Source: Castor canadensis (lineage: Eukaryota; Chordata; Mammalia; Rodentia; Castoridae). Taken from it: a DNA stretch of 64,000 bases. The notes beneath the pieces were generated by a model. The model did not search any database. It saw only the letters and a program-made list of their open reading frames with translations, and was not told the DNA's origin. Location: the NCBI RefSeq assembly GCF_047511655.1, contig NC_133389.1, positions 28,867,501 to 28,931,500 on the forward strand, in the 5' to 3' direction. Position 1 is the stretch's first letter. Each line of letters begins with the position of its first letter. A program made the translations under genes and the position numbers. Positions 1 through 11,403 of this stretch are shown here, piece by piece.

Positions 1-589
1 GCCTTCCTCTGACTTGAATGGAATTTGAAAACAGGTTCCTGCACTTGGAAAGGGTTTATTTCCCTCTCACTCACTAAAAAGCTGTAAGAACCCCAAGAAT
101 GGTAACCAGAGTGGATGAAAACCACAGGATCCACCATTGTTTGACATTCAGATAAATGCTAAAAGGAAGTAAGTAAAAGTGCAGTCAAGGATCAGTATTC
201 ATATAAAAATTCCACAATGCCTGGAGCTCAGGGAAGGACAGTCAACAGTTAGTAATGACACCCACTCTACGATTGATACATTGCTAGTCTCTTTCTCACA
301 ATAATTAATTTGATACAGCTTCCCAGGGAAACTTGTTCCACATTGATTTTCCATATCACAATTCCATTCTCACATTATTCAGGGAAGTATATAGGTAGTA
401 GGTTACATGATACTATTATCTTGCATTGAATAGGAGAAGGTAGAATGCGGAAAGGCTGAAAACATCACTGAAATGAGCAGCTTTTGGGGGAATTTTGTTA
501 AATTTATACTGGGATCTTAGGTCACAAGAAATTCATCCTTGTGATTCGTTTGCTGGGAATGTAGAGTTTTATTTTAACTAATTCATTAT

Positions 590-706
590 TTTGAGATGGA
601 GTCTCCCTATGTTGCCTAGGCTGGCCTCCAACTTGTGTGCTCAAGTGATCCTCCAACCTCAGCTCTTGAGTAGCTGGGACTACAGGTGTGAAACACTGCA
701 CCCAGC
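590..706 (-). repeat. 7SL-derived monomer SINE (FLAM/B1-like)
   Basis: Read on the - strand this has the 7SL signature: on + it shows 'gagatggagtctcc', 'gttgcctaggctggcctc', 'agctgggactacaggtgtg'. It looks like an old left-monomer Alu/proto-B1 type rather than the younger rodent copies nearby. Boundaries are approximate. Confidence 0.75.
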
Positions 707-1259
707 TTTGTATGTGGAGTTTTAAATCCCAAAAGTATTTAAAGGATTTGGGTTGTTGTGGGACTTAACTTGATATACCTTCAGCTGCCTTTGCTTATAG
801 AAAAAAAAATGGCTTATAGTCTTCCTATTGAAATTCACATTTGAGAAATTCCAGGATGGGCACCCAATTGGCCTGAGCCTTCATATTAATTTATTTACTT
901 GTGGTCAGATTCCAGGAATCCATTTGTTTGGCAAAGTGCCAAGAATTCAGAGAAGTCATGATAAGCATTTGCTATTGGCTGTTTTGGAGTGGTAACAGCC
1001 AAATGCTTTGTCTTGTACACACTGCTTGTGATGGAGGTGTTTCTCCCCATAACAACTGTTAACTTCAGTATGACAACATTCATTTATTTATTCATTTGCT
1101 CAACAGTTAGCTTCAAATGCCTACTGTATGCTAAGGATGCAGAGATAGAAATCAACACTAGTCCCTGCCCTCCAGTTGCTGCCAATCAAAAGGAGAAGAC
1201 AGACTAGCTGTACTGCAGTATGAATACTATGATAGGGATCCACATAAAGCACCAACCAA

Positions 1260-1396
1260 GCTGGGTGTGGTGGTGTGCAACTGTAATCCTATCACTCAGG
1301 AGGCTGAAGCAGGGGAATCCAAATTTTGAGGCCAGCCTGGGCTACATAGTGAGATCTTGTCTCAAAAAAAAAAAAAAAGAACGAAAGAAAAGAAAA
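1260..1396 (+). repeat. B1-like SINE with A-rich tail
   Basis: Starts 'gctgggtgtggtggtgtgc', carries 'gaggccagcctgggctacat' and 'gagatcttgtctc', and ends in a long A tract (1364-1378) grading into A/G-rich sequence. It is directly followed by a TA dinucleotide microsatellite at about 1398-1417, probably grown from the tail. Confidence 0.85.
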
Positions 1397-1397
1397 G

Positions 1398-1417
1398 ATA
1401 TATATATATATATATAT
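1398..1417. repeat. (TA)n microsatellite
   Basis: About ten uninterrupted TA units directly after the A-rich SINE tail. Confidence 0.9.
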
Positions 1418-1745
1418 AAACCCATCCAGTAGGGTTTATATAACTGTTCCTTTGACCAACATTTTATTCAGTCTTTGTTACTGAATAATAATAATATTTA
1501 ATTACTTGTATTTGCAACTAGAACATGAAAGAATGACATGTCTTTTCAAACTGCCTGATAAATCAGCATTCAATTTTTTATTTTTGTATGAATTTTTAAT
1601 TCCCATTGTAATCATAAATGCAGTTAACACAAAATTGCAATGACCAGTAAGGATATAGACATATCTTAAAATGACAGTTACTTACATTAATTGATTCTTA
1701 TACGAATTCAGTTTAGCAATAATACTTATTTAATCCAGTGGCAGG

Positions 1746-1847
1746 TTTTTGTTTTTGTTTTTTGAGACAGAGTCTCTATGTAGCCCAGGCTGGCCTTGTC
1801 TTCCTGCCTCAGCCTCCTGAATGCTAGGATTACAGGGCTAGCAGTGG
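1746..1847 (-). repeat. B1-like SINE, minus strand
   Basis: T-rich start (1746-1762), then 'gagacagagtctctatgtag', 'cccaggctggcc' and 'gctaggattacaggg', the reverse complement of a B1 unit. Confidence 0.85.
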
Positions 1848-2101
1848 AGTTTTTAGTTCATCATTGTGTTTCAGTTTCGCCTTCCTTCAACCTTTCAGTC
1901 TTATTGGTTAGTTATTTTTCACTAGTTCTAAAGGATTTTTTTTAATGATTTTTTTTTGAAACTTCCTGTGAAAACCTTATACACAGTAGACGTTACAGTT
2001 CTATATAATTAGAGATGCTAAACTGGGAGTTCTTAAGCAGCCAAAATTTCCCAGAAGCCAATGGATGGATATCTTGAACATTAGACCTATTCTTAAAACC
2101 A

Positions 2102-2143
2102 AGTCAGTTAGATTAAGGGGATAGTCAGTTAGATTAAGGGGAT
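2102..2143 (+). repeat. Perfect 21-bp tandem duplication
   Basis: The unit at 2102-2122 is repeated exactly at 2123-2143 (it begins AGTCAGTTAG and ends AAGGGGAT). No transposon signature surrounds it. A recent local duplication or slippage event is the simplest reading. Confidence 0.9.
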
Positions 2144-2614
2144 CAAAATATCACCTACTCAAAAATCTAAATGACCACATTTCACTTGTAATCCCAGAGT
2201 GAGGTTTTGCATATCCGTTTTGAATAACTTCAGTAAAGTAAAGTGATTTGAAATCGAATGCAGGAGGGTAAGCTGGTAAGACAGCTCAAAGCTGTTGCAG
2301 GTCAAGGAAATCAGGAAAGTGGAGTCAGCCCCACTTTCCCATCCCTTTCATTGTAGAAACATCAGCCCAGAGGACTCTGAGCGTGGCTGCATCTTGTTAT
2401 ATATATAGAAGTTTTAAAATCAATCTGATTTCCACTGGTATGATTCTCTAGTGTACTTAATATGCTGCAGATTGATTTCTGAGAATAGTAAGAAGCAGTT
2501 ACACTTCCCATGAATATATAGCGGATGAGGCACTCTGATTTATTATTCCGTTCTATTTTGGAACATGCTTATGATTTAAAAAAAAAAAAAACACAAAAGA
2601 AGAAGAGAAATTCT

Positions 2615-2725
2615 TAAAAGCACAGACTACCAGATCTGGGTTTCAATTCTCTCACTTACTATGGAACTTTGGGAAAGTTTGTGTCTCAGTTTATCCACCT
2701 ATAAAATTTGAGAAGACCTTTAACC
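2615..2725 (+). repeat. MIR-like ancient SINE
   Basis: Matches the MIR core order: 'gcacagactaccagatctgggtttcaattct', 'ctcacttacta', 'ctttgggaaagtttgtgtctcagttta', 'ccacctataaaat'. This is the classic exonisation-like MIR pattern in sense orientation, heavily diverged. Confidence 0.75.
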
Positions 2726-3706
2726 ACTAATTTACTATGTACATTTACTTTTGTATAATGTGTTCTGAAGTCTTTCAATATATGTTCTCAAAAGTAAATA
2801 ATCTCTGTATTTTAGATTTCAGTTTCTTTGATGAAAAATTTTTTTACTAATGATTTTTAAAAATTAGAGTCTTTACTCCTATTTTCTATGTAGGTGACAG
2901 GAAGTGTTTCTCCCTTTTCCCCTCTTTTCTCCCTACTTTATCCTGCTGTGCTAAAACAAATCCTTGCTAAAACTTAAAAAAATATTGTTTAAAAGTTGAT
3001 AGAGCAGGACAATGAAAAACTTCCTAGAAAAGATTGTGAAATATGAAATTAGCTCACAACGCTAGTTCTAGAAGTCAATAAAAATCTTGAAGGGACTCAA
3101 TATTTACACATTAAAGGTATTTCATACATTGATTCAAGAAGCAATGTGAATGCAACAAAAATAAATTCTGATCATGAGTTATGAAGTTTGCCGGAACTCT
3201 TAGTTTAATTATAACCCCACTGGAATTAATTAAATCTTACACTTGTTCTTTTTTACTAATGGAGTTAATATTTAGTTAGTTTGTTCTGGAACATTTTCTT
3301 TTCAGTGATATTGATTTTCTTTTTTCTTCTATTCTGTGACCTCACTAAAGTGCAAACATCATGGGGAAGTAATTTAATGTAGAAATTTAGCACCAAGAAA
3401 TTAGCAGAAATCTATGTCCCACTATAGAGGAGAAAATTATTTAACCTTGCCTCCTATGTAATTGATTTTTTTAATGTCTTGATGCAAAGCATTCTTTAAA
3501 AACCCTCTAAACCATATGTTGTGCTAAGTTTTGATTATTCTTAAACACAGTAGTTATAACTAACTGCAAATTAATTTTGACCCTATCCAACTTGTACCTC
3601 TAAGATACATTGTATGAGAAAGAGAAAATAAAAATAACAAGTGCAGTAAAATCTCAGTTAAAGCCAAATCAGAAGACTAAGATCAACTATTAAAAACTGC
3701 CATTTC

Positions 3707-4058
3707 GATACCTTAAAGCAACTGAGGCCAATAGGAAAAGGGGAACAGGTACTAGAGAAAAGGTTAGATCAAAGAGAATTAACCTAGAAGGTAACACCCA
3801 CGCACAGGAAATCAATGTGAGTCAATGCCCTGTATAGCTATCCTTATCTCAACCAGCAAAAACCCTTGTTCCTTCCTATTATTGCTTATACTCTCTCTAC
3901 AACAAAATTAGAAATAAGGGCAAAATAGTTTCTGCTGGGTATTGGGGGGGAGAGGGAGGGGGCGGACTGGGTGGTAAGGGAGGGGGTGGGGGCAGGGGGG
4001 AGAAATTAACCAAGCTTTGTATGCACATATGAATAATAAAAGAAAAATGAAGAAAAAA
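3707..4058 (+). mobile_element. Young 5'-truncated L1 3' end with G-rich 3'UTR
   Basis: Flanked by a near-perfect target-site duplication: AAAAACTGCCATTTC at 3692-3706 and the same with one extra C at 4059-4074. The insert ends in an A-rich tail. It contains a guanine-rich polypurine tract (about 3943-4001), followed by 'cttt gtatgcacatatgaataataaaag'-type sequence with an AATAAA signal. A second copy of this end lies at 36838-36980. A G-rich polypurine tract in the 3'UTR is typical of mammalian L1. No open reading frame is retained. Confidence 0.8.
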
Positions 4059-5504
4059 AAAAACCTGCCATTTCTTTGGGAATTAAATATCCCTGAATGG
4101 AGTCTCTTTGGTAGAGGCCAGGCCCTGTGTGGACGTTTGTTGGGAGGCAGCTAAGGTCTTAGTCCAGACTGAAAGGGCATGACGGTACAGTGGGGACAGC
4201 ACACAGAGGCCATCTGTAGGTTCAAGTGCAGGACATGTTCACTCCCCTGCACCAGAACATAGGTGTTTCCCCATGGACTGTGGAAACATCTGGTGCTTGA
4301 CACTGATCCAAAGATTAGCATGGATGTGTATCTCAAGTATAGACATAGCCCCAGATCAAAATAATGTCATCTACTAAGGTTACCTTTGAGTAAGAAATTA
4401 AATAACATGCTTTCTTTCTATAAAAGGAAATATTTTCTTCAAATGTCTTTCATTAAATGTCAACAGCAGTACTGGGGAGACATAGAGGTCCTTTCAGAGA
4501 TAAGCATCTTGCTGGCTGCTGAGGCTGCTGCTGGGAGAGTGCCTGAGAGCTGGTGGCAGATCACGGGAGAATTTTTAAAGGAGATAGCCAAGACAAGGAT
4601 TAAGAACCCAACTAGAGATGAAAGGAAGGGGAAGAGAGATTGCATTTCCATGGAAGGGACCAGTAAAGGCCAAATTTCTTACTCTCCATCTGAGCACTTG
4701 GTGTTTCTTATTGTGCCCTTTACACATAATCTGCCTTGTAGCCCATGTTCAGACCACTGCTTAAATGATCTTACTTATTAAATCAGTTTAGCTCGGGAAC
4801 ACTGATACCTATTCAGTTTCTCTTTCTTTCCCCATCTCCAACAGAACAACTCATTTCTCCTACTTATTTGACTCATATAAATACCTAGTATGCACAATCC
4901 TAGGTTTGATGTCTAGCAAATAAAAGTAAATAATTAAAATAAATAATTATAATTATTAAAATAAAAATAAATAATTCAGTGATCTCTAATAGTATGAGGT
5001 ATTTTTGCTGGAAACCATGGCACGTGTGTTAATATTTTGCATGTTTTAGTTAAAATTTAGTGCTGTGGTTTTGTTGGTCACTGAAAGAAATTGTCAAACT
5101 GGCAGAAAATTTGGACATCACAAAATCTTCCCAATAAACTGAAAATACAGAGTTAGCCTAAATAGGTCAGATGGACTAAATGGACTAAAATATGCTTTTT
5201 CATTCAGAGGAGTGAGTGCTTTGAAACCCCTTATGACAACAAGGAATTCATAATAGTGTTAGTTGATAATTCACAAACCATAACAAATTAAAGTAAGTGC
5301 AGCAAGTATTTGTAGAACATATTTGTACCTCTCTGTAGGGCAAGATGTCTTTTAGCTGAGGAAGGCCAGACTAACATAGGTGAAACACTAGAACATGGGT
5401 GCAAGGAGACAGTGGAAAGACGCTGAATAATGTTCAGCTGAACTTCAGCCCAGAAAAGGGGCATTTACCAAAGCTGAGAAAGACTTATGGAAGAGAACTG
5501 TCTT

Positions 5505-5838
5505 AGTTGGATCAGGCATAGACGTGGGTGACTTAAACATTTATTTCTTATAGTTCTGGAGGTTGGGAAGTATAGGATCAAGGTACCAACAGATTCTATG
5601 TTTAATGAGCATTCCTTTCTAGATTCACAGGCAGTGGTTTTCTTGCTATAGCCTACATGGCAGAAAATGGGAGAAAGAGCTTTTTGGGGCCCCCTTACAA
5701 GGTCACAATCCTGTTCATGAGGAATCTTCCCTCATGATTTAATAAATTCCCAAAGGCTGAATTTCCTCATACCATCACTTTGGAGGTTAGGATTTTGTAT
5801 ATGAATGTTGGGACAATACAAACATTCAGTCCAGGATT
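5505..5838 (+). repeat. Old interspersed repeat, family A (copy 1)
   Basis: Begins 'gtcttagttgg..' and runs through 'tatttcttatagttctggaggttgggaag', 'tacatggcagaaaa', 'catgatttaataaattcccaaagg' and ends 'gaatgttgggacaatacaaacattcag'. The same order of landmarks recurs at 33354, 46652, 49092 and 56590, always in + orientation. It is a mid-age mammalian family I recognise by pattern but cannot name safely. Confidence 0.7.
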
Positions 5839-6861
5839 AGTAGGTTTGAATGGCATCCTGATTTTGGATGTATAGGGAAGAGAGAGGAGGGTACTTTAGG
5901 CAAGAGAAACGATGCAAGGCAGAACCATGCATTAGAAGTGAGAAAGAAAGACCTGACTGCAATAAAGGGTTTATGTGGGCTCAGCAGGCAGGACAAGGTG
6001 ATGGGAGATCTTGAAGCCTCTGAGGGAAGAACTTAGAGTGGGTTCTTTAATACAGACCAGAGGAGCCATTGCAGGTTCCTGAGTAGAGGTGTGCTATGAT
6101 ATTTAAGAGAAAGTATTTACTTTTGTGCCTTGATCGTGTTGATGAATTTATTGAGTGCTTTCCGTTTCTTTCTTTTTTCCTTTGTAAATTCTCCAGTCCT
6201 CTCTCATTTGCTATTGACTTCTTATATCCGCTGTAGCATGGCACATTCCCACATCCATCTGCCTTCTTTTTCCACTTTCTGATGGCTGAGTGAGGACACA
6301 ACCAAAGGTGGGGTAGAACATTCACATAATCATTGGACCACCTGCTGCTGGAGCACCCTGCAGAGACAAATAGGAAGCTTATGGCCCTAGCTCTCTGAAT
6401 TCAGGTTGCACTAGACAGCAGTGGAGTTTCTCTGATGGGACACAATGCTGTCTCTACCCACGAGAGACAGCAGAATTCACAGCAACCACGCACGTCACAG
6501 TAAACTGGTCCTGTAAAGTGCACTGGTAGAGAGCTGGTGTAAACACATCCCTAAGCAGTAGCTTTCAGTCACATCTATCCACAGGATGTGTTTTATGCCC
6601 TAATTATTCTTTACTCTCCAAGTTCCAATTGCTCAGCTGTTTCTTCTACAGTCTGACCTATTTGAAGCCAAGCCTTTGAGAAAGATACACTTTCTATGTG
6701 TAATGGTTTCCTCCTGTAGCTCTACACAATTAAAGTCTCTGTGCTTCTCCCCACTTGCCTTGTAAAAACATTTTAAGAGGAATATAGAGGGAAGGGAAAT
6801 AAGCATTTTAAGTTTTAGATGTCTCCAAACCTATTCCTTAATTTGTAAAAGTAAAATGCAA

Positions 6862-6975
6862 ACCAGGCATGGTGGCACACACCTGTAACCTCAACATTTG
6901 AAGGCTAAGGTAGGAGGATTGTTCAAGCCAAGCCTGGGCTACATAGTGAGCTGGTTCTAAAAAAAAAAAAAAAAA
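6862..6975 (+). repeat. B1-like SINE
   Basis: 'ccaggcatggtggcacacacctgtaacc', 'aagcctgggctacatagtgag' and an A tract ending at about 6975. Confidence 0.85.
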
Positions 6976-7075
6976 CCACAGTCAAAAGCATCTAACTGGA
7001 TGGAATATTTATAAAAATTGGAAGCTCTTTGTCAACTAAATCACATTTATTTAATCTAGTATTAGACTGCCTTTT

Positions 7076-7560
7076 TTTTTTTAACCAGATGGAAAACATT
7101 AGCCGTAATAGTGAACAAACATCCAGGCTCCCAGAGGTCATTTTTAACCACCATTAACAATCTGGTTTTCAAAGATTAGTAATATACAGAAGGCAGTGGT
7201 CCAGTAAAAGATAAACAAACGCAGTCGAAGCTGTTTCTGTGCTCCTTATTTACCTAACATTTAAGCATTTTAAAAAGCTCTTTATAAGATAGATATTTGA
7301 ATCGTCTAAGCTCTAAATTGGCAGATTTTACAGAGAAGTTGCCGTAAAATATCTGTTTGAAACAGACACTGATGCAAAATATGAATTAAACCTCTACAAA
7401 GCTGATGAAAAGAAAAGCCCATTAATGACGTCGCCAGCCCATTTTCCTGTGGCTAATATGTTTCTGTTTATTAGCTACTTATTTAGTGATTTCCTAACCC
7501 ATATAAAGCTGCTAATTGTAAAGTGGAAACAAAATGAATTTTTATATATCACATTTTACA
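7076..7560. promoter_or_regulatory. Candidate conserved non-coding (enhancer-like) block
   Basis: A repeat-free, AT-rich intronic block with many homeodomain-type TAAT cores, an E-box CAGATG at 7086-7091 and a CRE-like TGACGTCG at 7426-7433 (rare CpG inside AT-rich DNA). Its texture resembles deeply conserved enhancers near developmental regulators such as SKOR2. This is inference from composition only; no alignment was available. Confidence 0.3.
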
Positions 7561-7909
7561 TATCATAATTTTTAAATTTAATTATCAAATTAAAATATAA
7601 TAGAAGATAAATAGTTCGTGAAATGTACTAATGAATCAAAAAGATCTGGTCTATAACATGATAAGAGTGTAGCTTCTAGAATTGCCAGTTCAGGAACAAA
7701 TTATCTCATTTAAATCGTATTTTGAGGGGTTGAGAAAGTTATAGATCGATAGTCTCATTATGCCCTGTAGATAAGCTCACAGATAGGTGTACGATTGTGT
7801 CTTCTCTTGGTCAGATGAGTGTTGTTTGAGTATGAAAATGCTACACATTTAGCTATATACTATAAAACTATACATGTATTTATCTTATTTCCAAATACCG
7901 TTATGCTCA

Positions 7910-8001
7910 AAGCCAAGTATGGTGGCACACCTAGAATCCCAGCACGTGGGAAACTGAAGCCAGCCCAGGGTAGACACAAGATTCTGTCTCAGACAATAAA
8001 A
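7910..8001 (+). repeat. Degraded B1-like SINE
   Basis: 'gccaagtatggtggcacacctagaatcccagcac', 'aagattctgtctcagac' with internal loss of the middle portion. Confidence 0.65.
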
Positions 8002-9221
8002 GACTGTTATGTTGGTTGGCATATTATTGATTTGTCATCAGCCTTCATATTACTCTTCTTTTAGATAATAGTGTTTTTAGGAATTATATTGAGGTCTATA
8101 TTTAAAATGCTTCACAGATATTTCCTTATTATTTTCTTATTATATGGAGAAGAAAGCCATAGTATCTATGTTTGAGATTGCACCTGAGTCTACAGAGAGA
8201 GGTCATGTCCAAGACGAGTGGAAAAGAATGTGATTTGGCTGAGTATTAGAGAAAACGCCTGTTACTAAGGAACATAGGGATGCAATGGTATTATTAGGCT
8301 TCATCCCTGCTGTGCATATGTTCTGGAATATTTGCCTCTCTATCTGTGTAACATATATGTATTTACATACACTTGACCGTGTGCACACTCCAGACAGTCT
8401 GGAAGACAGGAAAATCCTCAACACTACATTATAGGCGGAATGTAGAATTGTCACTTTATAATGTCATGTAGAGGATTTTTGTCTGTCCATGATACTATAG
8501 TATATGTTGCTACTTTAGGGAAAATTCTGCTTTCCTCCTTATAGAAATTTTTACCTTGACAATGAAATCTCCCAATATTCCTACAAGTGCCTGGGGCCAT
8601 TACATTCCATTCCTTGCTGAGGGAAATGAATAGTGAGGAGAGAACTGAAGTGATGAATTCTGGCCCATGCCGTAATTTAGAATTTACAACCTCCTGGGGT
8701 TGCTTTCAGTAGCAACTGAAGACACTTTACTGAGGGTTTCCTGTGTGTCCAGCACTATCAGGCACTGGCCTGATACAGAAAACACAGTAGCACAAAGCCT
8801 AGTGGGTGAGGAAGGGAAGCAGGCAAACAGCATTGTGCCTGAGGCCTGTACAAGGTGCTCTGGGGACACAGAGGAGGGGCCAGTCCCTAGGGACACGGAG
8901 GAGGGGAAATCTATAAAACCTTCCCAGAGTGCCTTTATCGGCACTACCACATCTCTTTAGACAAAAGCAGAAAGCTTAATTAAATTATGTGGATATTGCA
9001 GAAACCCATTTTACATTTGAAAATATAATTGTCTGAAATTAGTTGAATGAGTGGATTTCTTTGGTGTACTTAGGTTTTCTGGATTATGTAGACTCAATTT
9101 ACTATAGTTAAATACATTTTTGTATCTTGCCATCATGCTAATTGGCACATAAGCAAAACAGGAAAGAATAACAATCTAATTGTTATCCAAAATATAGTTT
9201 GGTTGGTTGATTCTGTTTTGG

Positions 9222-9325
9222 TTTGATCTTGATACTGGATATTGAACCCAAAAAACCTTATGCATGCAAAATGTGTGCTTTACCACTAGGCTACACCCTC
9301 CTAGTCCTTCCCCAGCCCCCACACA
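9222..9325 (-). repeat. ID-like tRNA-derived SINE, minus strand
   Basis: On + it reads 'tactggatattgaacccaaa', 'tgcatgcaaaatgtgtgctttaccactaggctacaccc', the reverse complement of an ID unit with its A and B boxes. Diverged. Confidence 0.7.
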
Positions 9326-9998
9326 CCATTCATCCAAGATGAATAGTTAAGACACCATCAGCAAACAAGTAAGTATTTGCAAACCAACAGATAATTTACT
9401 TCACATCTGTTTTAAATTAATTAAAACAACACCACTACAAGAAGATCTAGCCATCAATTACTAGGAAACTCTCCAGTCTCATCAATGCTCCAAAGGATAA
9501 TTGATGACCTCCTCATACTTCTTTTTTACTCCCCCAAATTTTTAAGGCCCAAAAAGTTTTGGAGGGTTCTGCCTCTGCGATGTTAAGGGCCTTCCTATTA
9601 AAACCAGGTTTCCTCACTTCAAGAAGGTAAGGGACTCTGGTCACATTTCTACCAGAAATCTTGACTGGTCCAGCATCCTTTTTTTGCCCATTCCAGTAAC
9701 TACCTTTGTTGTAAAGGATGGTTAGTGGTGGGAAGCAAGGAGGCAGGCTAGCTTCAGGATTGTGCTTTCATAAAGCTGTCATCCAAAGGCCAGGCAGGCT
9801 CTGTCCCCACTTTCTGTAGTCTTCTCCACAGTTCAGGGGAATTGTACAAATGTGAACAACGTTTGGTTCTGAAGACTTCTAATTTCATGTTATAGCAAAT
9901 AAACTCTTTGAGATATTAAAAGAAAATAAAAAGAAAAACTTTCAGAAAAATACCCTATACAAAACTAATAATATTTTCTCTCTCTTTTTCTTTTAAAG

Positions 9999-10064
9999 GT
10001 GAACACACACAAGAAACTAATTCACCTCATTCACTCAAAAAGGATGTAGAAAATATGGGAAAAG
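9999..10064 (+). CDS. SKOR2: SKOR2 coding exon (fourth from last)
   Basis: Preceded by 'tctctctttttcttttaaag' and followed by G|GTAAAG. Starts with the last two bases of a Gly codon and ends with the first base of a Glu codon. Reads EHTQETNSPHSLKKDVENMG plus K in between: a polar, acidic linker ahead of the C-terminal coiled coil. I recognise this string with the next exons as the C-terminus of SKOR2, a nuclear SKI/SNO-family corepressor that antagonises TGF-beta/BMP-Smad signalling and is needed in Purkinje-cell development (family knowledge). Phase matches the next exon exactly. Synteny with IER3IP1 downstream favours SKOR2 over its paralogue SKOR1. Confidence 0.9.
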
Positions 10065-10444
10065 GTAAAGAAAAGTTTTAATTCTCTAGGACTTCTCTTA
10101 GGCTTTTCAAGACCCTGGAGATAATAAGAGGATATTTTTGCTCTATGCCATATTTTAAGCTTGACAAGCAACATATGAATAATATATGGACTGTTGGATG
10201 GATATAATTGAGATTAATGCATACATATCAATCAACACACGACACTGTAATACAATACTTTAAAATAATATATTACATTGATTTATATGCATGGATTTCT
10301 GCACAAATCTACCCTATGTCTGTGCAATACTTTTAAAACTGGTAAAATATTTTGTCTTATAATAATAAATTGCCATATATAATAGTCCTCTGGAGAGTTA
10401 TTTATAAAGATTAGTAAAATGACTCTTCTCTTTTTCTCTATTAG
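10065..10444 (+). other. SKOR2 short intron (380 bp)
   Basis: GT at 10065 and AG at 10443-10444. AT-rich unique sequence, no repeat or exon seen. The acceptor is a tandem TAGAAG (10442-10447). Confidence 0.85.
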
Positions 10445-10543
10445 AAGAACTTCAGAAGGTTTTATTTGAGCAAATAGATTTACGGAGACGACTAGAGCAA
10501 GAATTCCAAGTGTTAAAAGGAAACACATCTTTCCCAGTATTCA
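10445..10543 (+). CDS. SKOR2: SKOR2 coding exon (third from last, coiled coil)
   Basis: Acceptor 'ctctattag', donor A|GTAAGA. Completes the split Glu codon, then encodes ELQKVLFEQIDLRRRLEQEF, followed by QVLKGNTSFPVF, and leaves the first base of an Asn codon. Hydrophobic residues at heptad spacing (L, V/L, I, L, L, F) with R/E/Q between them indicate a coiled-coil segment; SKI/SNO/SKOR proteins use C-terminal coiled coils for self-association (family knowledge). Length is 99 bp. Use of the second AG of the TAGAAG acceptor would delete one Glu without changing frame. Confidence 0.92.
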
Positions 10544-11009
10544 GTAAGAAATCATTTTCATTTCATTTCATTTATGATAGTTGATGACATTTCTATTATT
10601 AGGCTTAAGAATGTGATTCTCAGTATTAAGTGATTAAGTACAAACCTCACAGTCTTCTCAGTTTCATAAATTTTTATCTCTTATTTATGCTTTGAATTAG
10701 CTCACAGATGAAATTTCTTATAAGAATCTTTTGCCATTTATGCATTGATATATGTGCATCTGCGTGTATATTGTATATATTAAAAATATGTATATAAACA
10801 TAATTATATTCTGATAGTCTGATATACTTAGATTTTATATTTTAAAACAAAACAACTAGTGAGGTATTTATCATTCTCTAAGGTAGGAAAAGCAAAAGAT
10901 CATTAACTTTTTTATTCTCAGATATCTCTGAATCACTGCCTAGTGCTAAGACACATATAAACATGAAGAATTAAACTTTAACAACTCAATGTACACAAAG
11001 CTACTTTAT

Positions 11010-11168
11010 TGCAGTAGTCCCTCCTCATTTTGGGGGAATATGTTCTTGGAGGATGCATGAACATATATATACTATGATTTTTCCTGCATATCCATATCTA
11101 TGATAAAGTTTAATTTTACAAAGTAGGCACAGTAAGAGATTAACAACAATGATTAATAAGAAAAATAA
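11010..11168 (+). mobile_element. Tigger-like DNA transposon remnant, 5' part
   Basis: 'gcagtagtccctcctcattttggg', 'atatatatactatgatttttcctgcatatcc', 'gataaagtttaattttacaaagtaggcacagtaagagatt' follows the usual order of a Tigger/pogo-type non-autonomous element. The element resumes after the SINE, at about 11404. Confidence 0.7.
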
Positions 11169-11169
11169 A

Positions 11170-11400
11170 ATTAGCCTGACGCTAGTGACTCATGCCTGTA
11201 ATTCCAGCTACTTGGAAGGCTGAGGTCAGAAGGATTGCAGCCTGAGGCCAGCTCTGGCAAATAGTTTGCAAGACCCTCAACTCAAAAAAAAACAAAGCAA
11301 AACAGCAAAATGGACTGGAGGTATGGCTCAGGCTGTAGGGCACCTGCTTTGCAAGTATGTAAGCCCTGAATTCAAACCCCAGTCCCACCAAAAGAAAAAA
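11170..11400 (+). repeat. Composite B1+ID SINE
   Basis: B1 half ('actcatgcctgtaattccagctacttggaagg', 'gcaagaccctcaactc', A tract) followed by an ID half ('ggactggaggtatggctcaggctgtagggcacctgctttgcaagtatg', B-box-like 'attcaaaccccag') and an A-rich tail. It interrupts the Tigger-like element, so it is younger than that element. Confidence 0.85.
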
Positions 11401-11403
11401 AAC

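Larger units (their letters stand above)
1..9998 (+). other. SKOR2 intron (3' part), no exon recognised
   Basis: This stretch precedes the first recognised SKOR2 coding exon and ends in a polypyrimidine tract plus AG at 9997-9998, so it is read as intron. It holds B1-like SINEs, a MIR, a young 5'-truncated L1, one old interspersed repeat and an ID SINE, listed separately. The open frames in it are short, unconserved-looking and often overlap repeats. A short additional SKOR2 exon could have been missed. Unique sequence between the repeats shows nothing I can name, apart from the block at 7076-7560. Confidence 0.7.

Noticed and set aside
4386-4781. 131-codon open frame
   Set aside because: Intronic, no recognised domain or homologue, ordinary AT-rich composition; within what chance allows in 64 kb.
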